A DNA stretch of 5,157 nt from an uncultured Rivibacter sp. (lineage in GTDB: Bacteria; Pseudomonadota; Gammaproteobacteria; Burkholderiales; Burkholderiaceae): NCBI GenBank assembly GCA_946481025.1, contig CAMLNA010000224.1, forward strand, positions 1 through 5,157. The letters run 5' to 3'. Within the stretch, counting starts at the first letter, position 1. Each line of letters opens with the position of its first letter. The notes beneath the pieces are model-generated. The model saw only the letters and a list, made by a program, of their open reading frames with translations. It had not been told where the DNA came from and ran no database searches. A program made the translations under genes and the position numbers. Below are positions 1 through 4,829 of this stretch, piece after piece.

Positions 1-477
1 CAGGTCATCGGCGACGTCCGCATCGGGCCCGACAGCTCGGTGTGGTGCAACACCGTCCTGCGCGGCGACGTCAATCGCATCGTGATCGGCGAGCGCACCA
101 ACATCCAGGACTTCGCGATGGGGCATGTGTCCCACAGGCATCCGGGCAAGCCCGGCGGCAGCCCGCTGGTCGTCGGCAACCACGTCACCATCGGGCACTC
201 GGCCATCCTGCACGGCTGCACCATCGGCGACGAATGCCTCGTCGGCATGGGGACCATCGTCATGGACGACGTGGTGATCGACGACCGCGTCATGGTCGGC
301 GCCGGCAGCCTGGTCACGCCGGGCAAGCGCCTGAAGAGCGGCTGGCTCTACGTGGGCCGGCCGGCGGTGGCGGTGCGTGAACTCAGCGCCGACGAGATCG
401 CCTACCTGCGGTACTCGGCGGAACACTACGTCAGGGTGAAGGACAACCACGCAGCCGCGCTTGCGGGCGCTGCCTAG
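1..477 (+). CDS. Gamma-carbonic anhydrase family protein, 5'-truncated (YrdA-like)
   Basis: The frame is open from base 1 to a TAG at 475-477 and gives 158 residues. Full-length YrdA-type proteins have about 175-185, so roughly 20-27 N-terminal residues lie outside the window; the first internal ATG (position 40) is not the true start. The chain is a left-handed beta-helix of imperfect hexapeptides (VIGDVRIG, VVGNHVTIG, CTIGDECLVG, VMVGAGSLV). The conserved RGD (visible residues 21-23) and NIQD (34-37) are present. Three histidines align with the metal ligands of Cam: His42, His66 (TIGH) and His71 (LHG). The C-terminus (LRYSAEHYVRVKD) matches the YrdA-type helix. Known family members form trimers with a metal at each interface. 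Many YrdA-like proteins show little or no carbonic anhydrase activity, so hydration of CO2 is possible but unproven here. It is cytoplasmic, and no partner gene is visible. Family assignment is firm; the reaction is not. Confidence 0.93.
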   Translation, partial: QVIGDVRIGPDSSVWCNTVLRGDVNRIVIGERTNIQDFAMGHVSHRHPGKPGGSPLVVGNHVTIGHSAILHGCTIGDECLVGMGTIVMDDVVIDDRVMVGAGSLVTPGKRLKSGWLYVGRPAVAVRELSADEIAYLRYSAEHYVRVKDNHAAALAGAA

Positions 478-503
478 TTGCAGGCTACGGGCTACGAGCT
501 ACG
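476..503. repeat. 7-bp tandem repeat across convergent gene ends
   Basis: Four consecutive heptamers are visible: AGTTGCA (476-482, degenerate), GGCTACG (483-489), GGCTACG (490-496) and AGCTACG (497-503), followed by a partial AGC. The repeat begins inside the stop codon of the carbonic anhydrase-like gene. It covers the TAG (501-499, minus strand) of the facing membrane microprotein. No hairpin with a T-tract is evident, so I do not call it a terminator. Confidence 0.6.
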
Positions 504-678
504 AGCGGCCGGCGCCTTCGTCGAAATCGACCGTGCTCGCATACCGGTCGAGCAGCTCCGCGATGCGGCGACGGCGCTGCCAGCGCCTGTACGTCTCGGA
601 AGTGAACAGGGCGGCCACGAGGAAGAGCGCCGCGGAGGCGAGCAGCCCCCAGGCTACCCAGCGCACCACTGCGTGCAC
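499..678 (-). CDS. Small single-pass membrane protein (unrecognised, 55-59 aa)
   Basis: I do not recognise this family. The minus-strand frame ends at TAG 501-499. It has three clustered GTG start candidates at 678, 669 and 666, and no ATG or clear Shine-Dalgarno. After VHAVVRW comes a hydrophobic helix of about 20 residues (VAWGLLASAALFLVAALF). It is followed by TSETYRRWQRRRRIAEL, very rich in arginine, and an acidic end (DRYASTVDFDEGAGRS). By the positive-inside rule the basic C-terminal part would face the cytoplasm. Third codon positions are almost all G or C, which supports real coding. The start overlaps the end of the upstream frame (stop at 654) by 13-25 nt, out of frame. That fits translational coupling, but also a one-base frameshift splitting a single longer gene whose soluble part precedes this helix. 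The frame is too short for automatic gene finders to call reliably. Confidence 0.5.
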   Translation of the reverse strand: MHAVVRWVAWGLLASAALFLVAALFTSETYRRWQRRRRIAELLDRYASTVDFDEGAGRS

Positions 679-1007
679 ACCGATTCGAGATGCACGGTGA
701 CGGCCCCCAGGTGGGACACCGCCGCCGCGCTGTTGCCGTGTTCGGTCGCCAGCTCCGACAGGCGCGCCACCTGATAGAGCATGCCCACGGCCGCCTTCAG
801 CTCGAGCGAGACGGTGAGGTCGTGCTTCGCCAGACGCTGGACCACCTCGCGCAGCTCGGCGGTGCTGCGCTCGACGACGCGCGTTTCATTGACCTGTCGC
901 CGGGGGCGCGAGCGGTGCCTGCCGATCATCGATTCGGCGGGCGTCCCGGACTTGCCGGCGCGGGCGGCGGGCCGACGGCGTGTGCGGATGATGGTCGAGC
1001 AGGGCAT
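654..1007 (-). CDS. Hypothetical helical protein, uncertain start
   Basis: No family is recognised. The frame stops at TAG 656-654. The convincing part begins near NETRVVERSTAELREVV, about 22 codons after the ATG at 1007 plus a further stretch. It runs through predicted amphipathic helices (LAKHDLTVSLELKAAVGMLYQVARLSELATEHG) to a C-terminus with two cysteines, VCTQWCAG. Start choice is weak: ATG 1007 gives 117 residues, ATG 929 gives 91, and ATG 1070 gives 138. None has a good ribosome binding site. I chose 1007 because G/C-ending codons are frequent downstream of it and rarer upstream. The N-terminal 45 residues are arginine-rich and low in information, so 929 is a real alternative. It lies downstream of, and on the same strand as, the GFA gene after a gap of about 160 bp. 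Its end overlaps the membrane microprotein frame, so the two may be one broken gene. Confidence 0.5.
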   Translation of the reverse strand: MPCSTIIRTRRRPAARAGKSGTPAESMIGRHRSRPRRQVNETRVVERSTAELREVVQRLAKHDLTVSLELKAAVGMLYQVARLSELATEHGNSAAAVSHLGAVTVHLESVCTQWCAG

Positions 1008-1169
1008 GGCTGGGAGTGGACGGTGGTGCGTCGCGGTCACCCGACGGTGATGCGAAGCAGTTTGTGGCATGACGAACAGCCGCAAATCTACCGAGGAGGC
1101 CCGTACATGACATGCCCGCGCGGTGACGGAAACCTGACGCGAAACTCACCAACCTCCAACGCGACCGGT
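1008..1169. other. Intergenic stretch with no supported gene
   Basis: This gap separates the GFA stop from the hypothetical gene. It holds a small hairpin-capable sequence, TCACC-CGAC-GGTGA (1037-1050), with no following T-tract, so it is a poor terminator candidate. It also holds a strong plus-strand Shine-Dalgarno-like GAGGAGG (1093-1099) seven bases before an ATG (1107). The plus-strand frame after that ATG is antisense to the GFA and SRPBCC genes and does not look like protein. I see no convincing promoter for the leftward hypothetical gene. Confidence 0.5.
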
Positions 1170-1586
1170 TCAGCCGGAAGGCATCCGCTCGAAGGCCTGC
1201 ACCGAAGGGTCCATCGCGTCCCACTTCGGCCCGCGGATGCCGTAGGTGAGGGCCTGCGGCGCGAAGAGGCCCGGGTCGTCCAGGCTGCCGGCGTGCACCG
1301 CGATGAGGTCCGGCGACGCGGCAAAGCCCAGCAATACCGGCGTGCCGCACACCGGGCAGAAGGCGTGGGACTTCACGTTGCCGCTGTCGGCCGCGATCTC
1401 CCAGTGCGTGGTCTCGCCGGTGATGACCATCTCGGCGCGCGCCGGAAAGGTCAGGTAGGAGCCGTGCCCGGTGCCGCTGCGCCGCTGGCAGTCGCGGCAC
1501 TGGCAGTGGTTCTGGAAGATGGGCGCATGCCGGGTGCTGTAGCGGACGGCGCCGCAGGCGCATCCGCCGCTGTAGGTGCGGGTCAT
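1170..1586 (-). CDS. GFA / CENP-V domain zinc protein
   Basis: This 138-residue protein belongs to the GFA family (glutathione-dependent formaldehyde-activating enzyme fold, also called CENP-V/GFA). The zinc-binding cysteines are complete and in order: C9-x-C11 and C77-x2-C80 for the structural zinc, and C28-x-C30-x2-C33 (HCQCRDCQRRSG) for the second, labile site. The length is typical of single-domain members. The founding enzyme, Gfa, was proposed to join formaldehyde and glutathione to S-hydroxymethylglutathione. That activity is disputed, and most paralogues, including short stand-alone ones like this, have no proven substrate. The ATG at 1586 is preceded by AAGGGAG at good spacing, and this site overlaps the upstream SRPBCC gene's TGA (11 nt between the genes). 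It is therefore the third gene of the ArsR-SRPBCC-GFA operon and is presumably co-repressed. No signal peptide is seen, so it should be cytoplasmic. Confidence 0.9.
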   Translation of the reverse strand: MTRTYSGGCACGAVRYSTRHAPIFQNHCQCRDCQRRSGTGHGSYLTFPARAEMVITGETTHWEIAADSGNVKSHAFCPVCGTPVLLGFAASPDLIAVHAGSLDDPGLFAPQALTYGIRGPKWDAMDPSVQAFERMPSG

Positions 1587-1597
1587 GGCAGCTCCCT

Positions 1598-2074
1598 TCA
1601 GGCTGCGTGCAACGCCGCCTTCGGCTTGGCGAAGACGTCGATGCCCTGGCCGGTTTCGAGCAGCGACTTCAGGCTCGACAGCACGATCGGCCAGCCCTGC
1701 CGGATGCCGCGCGCCATGGGGCTGCCCGCCTGCAGCTCGTCGTGCGTGACGGTGAGCCGCACCATGCCGTCGTAGGCGTCGATGTCGAAGCTCACGCGGC
1801 TGTAGCTGGCCGGGTCGGCCGCCTGGGAGGGGCTCGCCCAGCTGATGACGAGGCGCGTCGGCGGCGACGACTCGACCACCTTGCCCACCACCTGGACCGT
1901 GCGCTGCTCGTCGGCGCGCACATGCTGCCAGGCCGAGCCGGGCTGCCAGTCGGACACGTTCTCGTGGCCCCAGTAGCGCCGCGCGATCTCCGGTTGGGTG
2001 AGGGCCTCGAACACCTTCTCGGGTGTCGCGCGGATGTAGGTCACGTAGACGAAGCTGGTCTGCTCTTTGGTCAT
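1598..2074 (-). CDS. SRPBCC family protein (AHSA1/START-like)
   Basis: This 158-residue protein is of the SRPBCC superfamily, in the branch annotated as activator of Hsp90 ATPase homologue 1-like (AHSA1). The opening beta strand and helix read FVYVTYIRATPEKVFEALTQPEIARRYW, the classic start of the helix-grip fold. The family's closing helix reads GWPIVLSSLKSLLETG. The fold makes a deep hydrophobic cavity for a small ligand. In bacteria these proteins are mostly uncharacterised, and the Hsp90 name does not imply a chaperone role. The frame is open further upstream, but ATG 2074 is chosen for three reasons: homology starts right after it, AAGGAAAG lies just upstream, and the arsR-type stop is only 2 nt away. 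It is the middle gene of a three-gene operon. ArsR-SRPBCC pairs are common in bacterial genomes, so the repressor may sense the ligand or substrate of this protein (inference). Confidence 0.9.
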   Translation of the reverse strand: MTKEQTSFVYVTYIRATPEKVFEALTQPEIARRYWGHENVSDWQPGSAWQHVRADEQRTVQVVGKVVESSPPTRLVISWASPSQAADPASYSRVSFDIDAYDGMVRLTVTHDELQAGSPMARGIRQGWPIVLSSLKSLLETGQGIDVFAKPKAALHAA

Positions 2075-2076
2075 GG

Positions 2077-2391
2077 TCACTTTCCTTCGAGTTCCTTCTT
2101 CAGGTCGTGCAGCAGGCTGAGCCGCTGACGTTCGAACTTGCGCACCCACCGCTCGTAGACCTCGTGCAGCGGCACCGGGTTGATGAAATGCAGCTTCTCG
2201 CGGCCGCGCCACACCGTGCTCACCAGGTTGGCTGCCTCGAGGAGCCCGAGGTGCTGCGTGGCCGATTGCCGCGCCATGTCGAGGTGCTCGCACAGCTCGC
2301 CCAGCGTCTGCCCGTTGCGCTCGTACAGCAGGTCGAGCAGCCGCCTGCGCGTGGGGTCGGCCAGCGCCTTGAAAACCTTGTCTGCGTCCAT
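2077..2391 (-). CDS. ArsR-family winged-helix repressor (SdpR-like)
   Basis: This 104-residue regulator opens with MDADKVFKALADPTRRRLLDLL, the hallmark of ArsR/SmtB proteins. Its helix-turn-helix is TLGELCEHLDMARQSATQHLGLLEAANLV (about residues 29-57) and its wing is VSTVWRGREKLHFIN (about 57-71). A C-terminal helix (HEVYERWVRKFERQRLSLLHDLKKEL) probably dimerises. The only cysteine is Cys34. The ELCVCDL metal motif of ArsR and SmtB is absent, so this is a non-metal member of the type usually paired with SRPBCC genes. ATG 2391 is chosen although its ribosome binding site is poor (GAAAG abuts the ATG). The alternative in-frame ATG at 2439 lies inside the promoter and operator and would add an unlike extension. 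It is the first gene of the operon, most likely binding the palindrome at 2420-2439 to repress itself and the two genes below until an unknown ligand releases it. Confidence 0.92.
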   Translation of the reverse strand: MDADKVFKALADPTRRRLLDLLYERNGQTLGELCEHLDMARQSATQHLGLLEAANLVSTVWRGREKLHFINPVPLHEVYERWVRKFERQRLSLLHDLKKELEGK

Positions 2392-2414
2392 CTTTCGTGT
2401 GGGTGCGTGAGGAC

Positions 2415-2444
2415 ATAATATGCAGGCAAATGCCTGCATGTCAA
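2415..2444 (-). promoter_or_regulatory. Sigma70 promoter of the ArsR-SRPBCC-GFA operon
   Basis: Read on the minus strand, a consensus -35 TTGACA (2444-2439) is followed by an 18-bp spacer and a -10 TATTAT (2420-2415; 5 of 6 bases match TATAAT). Transcription would start near 2408, leaving a leader of only about 17 nt before ATG 2391. The -35 is perfect, so the promoter should be strong when not repressed. The elements and spacing are seen directly; activity is inferred. Confidence 0.82.
2420..2439. promoter_or_regulatory. Palindromic operator inside the promoter spacer
   Basis: ATGCAGGCAAATGCCTGCAT is a perfect dyad with 9-bp arms around a central AA. It occupies the whole spacer between the -35 and -10 boxes and touches the edge of each. 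A dimeric repressor bound here would directly exclude RNA polymerase. The adjacent ArsR-family gene is the obvious candidate (inference), since autorepression through a dyad overlapping the promoter is typical of that family. Confidence 0.82.
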
Positions 2445-2534
2445 GCCGAGCACGAAACGCGGTACGCGCGGGCGGCGGTCCTGTGCTTGCTGGCGCTGCC
2501 GCTCACCTGGGCGATGAGCGACACGAACGCGTGA
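2430..2534 (+). CDS. Possible 34-aa small ORF with hydrophobic helix
   Basis: The plus-strand ATG at 2430 opens a 34-residue frame ending at TGA 2532-2534. It contains the hydrophobic run AAVLCLLALPLTWA after a charged start (AEHETRYAR). From codon 6 onward nearly every third base is G or C. However, the start sits inside the operator palindrome and there is no good ribosome binding site. The overlapping minus-strand frame (GTG 2524 to TGA 2441, 27 residues) shares the same third positions, so codon bias cannot choose the strand. It could be a membrane or leader microprotein, a remnant of a lost gene, or chance. This is a low-confidence entry for the only gene-like content between the lipase stop and the operon promoter. 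Confidence 0.2.
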   Translation: MPACQAEHETRYARAAVLCLLALPLTWAMSDTNA

Positions 2535-2554
2535 GGCGGTGCTCGGCGTGGTCG

Positions 2555-3778
2555 TCAGCCGAGCCACCGCCGCAACAGGCGGTACACCTCGGGGCTCGAC
2601 AGCAGCTCGAGGTGGCCCGTGCCTCGAACCACGGCCTGCCGCTGCGGCGCAAAGGCGAGGCGGCGGTCCGGGCTGCGATGGCGGCCCAGCGCGCTGGCCA
2701 CCGACACCAGTCCGTCGCCGAGCAGCCTGGACTTCAGGTTGCCGGCCGTCGGGCCGAGGCTCGCTGCGATGGCAAAGCAGCGCGTCCCTGGCGGCAGGCC
2801 GACATGCGGGTACGGATGGCTGCCATCGTCCGTCGCCGGGCGGTCCACGATGTGGCCCAGCCGAAGGTCCTTGATGCCCGCACTGCGCACCTTGCCCAGG
2901 CGCGTGAGCGGCGCCGCATACGGGGCGGCGCCGAGCAGCAGGTCGACACCGTGTCCGGCTCGCTCGAGAGCCGCGCCCTGGTGTGGCGTACCGAGGCAGA
3001 CCAGGTCGTCCACGCGGGCCGGCCAGCGCAGGCCGCCGCGCTGGAGCAACGCGCCATGGTGGATCGCGCTGCGTGCCACCAGACCGCCCATGCTGTGGCC
3101 GACCATGACCAGCCGTTCGACCGCAACCGGCCAGGCGTCGTACAGCCGCTCCATCAGCTGCGCCAGGATGCGGCCGTTGGTGGACACGCTCAGCCCGCTG
3201 TTGTAGTGCAGGTAGACCGGCGTGTAGCCCAGTTCGCGCGCCAAGGCCTCGCCATGGTCGTGGCCCGAGCGCCGCCACTGCAGGTCGTTCATGCACAGGC
3301 CGTGCAGCAGCACCAGCAGCCGGGGTGATGCGCCGGCCAGGCCGGAACGCAGCGCCGGGCGTTCGAGCGGCAAGGGCAGGCCGGCTTGCCGAAACGCCAT
3401 CGTGATCGCCAGCGGGTTGCTGGTGGCGGCGAGGTGGTCGCCCAGCACGCCGTTGAGCGCTGCCACCACCGCCTCCCGCTCGGGGCGTGGCGCCTGGCGT
3501 GGGTCCGAAGCGATCAGCGCAGGGGCGAGCCAGCCCAGCAAGGCTTCGGCGCTGCCGCCCACCAGGCGCGTGACACCCCGCACCGTTTCGTACACCAGGC
3601 CCGTGAGGCCGCGGGTGCGTTCATCTTCGGGCGCGGCTCCTGCGGAGCCCGGCAGCCGTGGGAGGCTGGTGATGCCCGAGTGCATCGCCTCGACCAGACT
3701 GACGAGGCCCGCCACTGCGTCGGTGGTCAGGCGCGCGGCGCCTCGCAGATCGCCAGCTTGCAGGAGCGGTTGTGTCAT
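2555..3778 (-). CDS. Alpha/beta-hydrolase lipase/esterase with N-terminal helical extension
   Basis: This 407-residue serine hydrolase has an alpha/beta-hydrolase core from about residue 152 to the end. The oxyanion-hole segment is LLVLLHGLCMND (His159-Gly160). The nucleophile elbow is GHSMGG (Ser229). A strand CLGTPHQGAALE (about 261-272) is typical of lipases related to triacylglycerol lipase/PGAP1. The likely acid is Asp355 (GDGLVSV) and the likely catalytic histidine is His389 (GTGHLELL). The first 150 residues are mostly helical and resemble no domain I know; they may form a cap or a docking surface. There is no signal peptide, so it is probably cytoplasmic or peripheral to the membrane. 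ATG 3778 is chosen; a GTG five codons upstream (3793) is possible, and neither has a clear Shine-Dalgarno. It follows the LysR-type gene by 49 nt on the same strand and could be read through from it. The substrate is unknown. Confidence 0.88.
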   Translation of the reverse strand: MTQPLLQAGDLRGAARLTTDAVAGLVSLVEAMHSGITSLPRLPGSAGAAPEDERTRGLTGLVYETVRGVTRLVGGSAEALLGWLAPALIASDPRQAPRPEREAVVAALNGVLGDHLAATSNPLAITMAFRQAGLPLPLERPALRSGLAGASPRLLVLLHGLCMNDLQWRRSGHDHGEALARELGYTPVYLHYNSGLSVSTNGRILAQLMERLYDAWPVAVERLVMVGHSMGGLVARSAIHHGALLQRGGLRWPARVDDLVCLGTPHQGAALERAGHGVDLLLGAAPYAAPLTRLGKVRSAGIKDLRLGHIVDRPATDDGSHPYPHVGLPPGTRCFAIAASLGPTAGNLKSRLLGDGLVSVASALGRHRSPDRRLAFAPQRQAVVRGTGHLELLSSPEVYRLLRRWLG

Positions 3779-3827
3779 GGGCCAGTGTGGCACGGGCCGG
3801 CCGTTCTGCCGGTTTCCGATGCCAGCC

Positions 3828-4739
3828 TCATCCGGCGCGCTTCGTGCGCCCCTTGACCTCCCCGAACAGGTCGAAAAGCTGCTGAGCCGCCGGCGACAGC
3901 GCCCGCCCGCGGCGGCGGATCAGGCCGACCCTGCGGGTGACCACCGGGTCGACCAGCGGCACGCTGACCAGCAGGGGATGCCCAGGCCCGGGCATCGCCA
4001 TCGCGGGCACCGCCGCCACGCCGAGGCCGGCTTCCACCAGGCCCAGTGTGGTGGTCACATGCTGTGCCTCGTAGATCGCCTGCGGCCGCCCGGCCAGGCC
4101 GGCCAGCGCCTGGTCGAGCAGCACGCGGTTGCCCGACGTGCGCCCCACGGAGATGAAGTCGTGCTGGGCGAGCTGCGCCCAGCTCACGCGGCGCAGCCTG
4201 GCCACCGGGTGGTCGCGCCGGCAGGCGGCGACGAAGCGCTCCTCGACCAGCGGCTTGAACTCCAGGTCGCCCTCTTGCGCGCCGATGAAGTTGAGGCCGA
4301 AGTCGGCCTCGCCCCGGGCCACCGAGGCCAGCACTTCGTTGGCGCCCGCATCGAGCACCTTGACCCGCACCTTCGGGCAGCGCTCGTGGTAGCGGCGGAT
4401 CACCTCCGACAGGTAGTAGTACACCGTCGAGGGCACGCAGGCCACGGTGACCTCGCCCATGCGCGTGGCGGCCACGCCGCGGATGCCGAGCAGGGTGGAG
4501 TCCAGTTCGTCGAGCAGCTCGCGCACCTTGCGTTCGAAGTCGCGGCCCACGGCCGTCAGCGTGACCCGGCGTGTGGTGCGCTCGAGCAGCCGCACGCCCA
4601 GCGCCTGCTCGAGCTTGTCGATGCGGCGGCTGAACGCCGGCTGCGACAGGTGCACCTGTTCGGCCGCCTTGCGGAAGTTGCTCAGCTCGGCCACCGCGCG
4701 AAAGGCCAGCAGGTCGTTCAGGTCGAAGTTGATGGCCAT
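3828..4739 (-). CDS. LysR-type transcriptional regulator, likely of aromatic-acid catabolism
   Basis: This full-length regulator has 303 residues, normal for the family. The N-terminal winged helix-turn-helix covers about residues 7-66 (LLAFRAVAELSNFRKAAEQ, then LSQPAFSRRIDKLEQALG, then LLERTTRRVTLTAVG). It is followed by a linker helix and a periplasmic-binding-protein-like effector domain from about residue 93 (GEVTVACVPSTVYYYLSEVI) to 297. ATG 4739 has a strong AAAGGAG at 4752-4746. The gene is divergent from a 4-oxalomesaconate tautomerase gene, the usual layout for a LysR regulator and its target. GalR of pseudomonads and PmdR of Comamonas are LysR-type regulators of gallate and protocatechuate 4,5-cleavage genes. 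A PmdR/GalR-like role is therefore likely, with a pathway intermediate as coinducer (inference). The T-N11-A box lies just upstream of its ribosome binding site, so it probably also represses itself. Confidence 0.92.
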   Translation of the reverse strand: MAINFDLNDLLAFRAVAELSNFRKAAEQVHLSQPAFSRRIDKLEQALGVRLLERTTRRVTLTAVGRDFERKVRELLDELDSTLLGIRGVAATRMGEVTVACVPSTVYYYLSEVIRRYHERCPKVRVKVLDAGANEVLASVARGEADFGLNFIGAQEGDLEFKPLVEERFVAACRRDHPVARLRRVSWAQLAQHDFISVGRTSGNRVLLDQALAGLAGRPQAIYEAQHVTTTLGLVEAGLGVAAVPAMAMPGPGHPLLVSVPLVDPVVTRRVGLIRRRGRALSPAAQQLFDLFGEVKGRTKRAG

Positions 4740-4754
4740 GGCGGGCTCCTTTCG

Positions 4755-4777
4755 ATTGATGCCGAGTGTGGATCAAT
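4755..4777. promoter_or_regulatory. LysR-type T-N11-A binding box
   Basis: ATTGAT (4755-4760) and ATCAAT (4772-4777) form a perfect 6-bp dyad with 11 bases between them. T4760-N11-A4772 matches the LysR family consensus exactly. The box begins three bases upstream of the LysR gene's ribosome binding site, so binding should block that gene's own transcription. It would anchor the regulator for activation of the divergent tautomerase gene. The site is seen directly; occupancy is inferred. Confidence 0.7.
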
Positions 4778-4782
4778 TGATC
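4771..4782. promoter_or_regulatory. Palindrome GATCAATTGATC, probable second LysR half-site region
   Basis: This perfect 12-bp palindrome shares its left arm with the T-N11-A box and adds a third ATTGAT half-site (4776-4781) on the plus strand. Its right end, TTGATC (4777-4782), could serve as a weak -35 for the rightward tautomerase gene, with a -10-like TATGCA at 4801-4806 (18-bp spacer). A LysR activation site overlapping a weak -35 is the usual arrangement. The promoter elements themselves are poor matches, as expected if activation is needed. Confidence 0.45.
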
Positions 4783-4788
4783 GTGAAG

Positions 4789-4808
4789 ATGCAATTCACA
4801 TATGCAAT
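4789..4808. repeat. Direct repeat of ATGCAAT in the divergent promoter region
   Basis: ATGCAAT occurs at 4789-4795 and again at 4802-4808, with starts 13 bp apart, in an AT-rich patch of otherwise GC-rich DNA. It lies where the -10 region of the tautomerase gene is expected. It may be a secondary protein-binding site or chance; no known factor is assigned. Confidence 0.4.
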
Positions 4809-4829
4809 GCCGGCGCCGAAGATGAAGCC

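Noticed and set aside
40..42. ATG-like internal start of the carbonic anhydrase-like gene at codon 14
   Set aside because: The frame is open to the window edge and the upstream residues (VIGDVRIGPDSSV) belong to the conserved beta-helix, so the real start lies outside the window.
665..690. Programmed -1 frameshift joining the two small left-hand frames
   Set aside because: No slippery X-XXY-YYZ heptamer and no strong downstream hairpin is visible at the overlap. Coupling or a simple indel explains it better.
1037..1050. TCACC-CGAC-GGTGA hairpin as a terminator of the GFA operon
   Set aside because: The stem is only 5 bp and there is no T-tract on either side, so it does not meet the pattern of an intrinsic terminator.
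690..1775. Long plus-strand open frame of 361 codons
   Set aside because: It is antisense to the GFA and SRPBCC genes, both of which have clear motifs. Its translation is Arg/Gly/Ala/His-rich with no domain. Long antisense frames are normal at this GC content.
2075..2416. N-terminal extension of the SRPBCC frame upstream of ATG 2074
   Set aside because: The frame stays open but overlaps the ArsR-family gene out of frame and reads as Arg/Ala-rich shadow. Homology and the ribosome binding site both point to ATG 2074.
2392..2439. Upstream ATG (2439) as start of the ArsR-family protein
   Set aside because: It would place the N-terminus inside the -35/-10 and operator. The added residues do not resemble the family, whose proteins begin close to the VFKALADPTRRR segment.
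2420..3328. Plus-strand open frame of 302 codons over the lipase gene
   Set aside because: It is antisense to the lipase catalytic core (GHSMGG and DGLV motifs on the minus strand). The translation is low-complexity and shows no family features.
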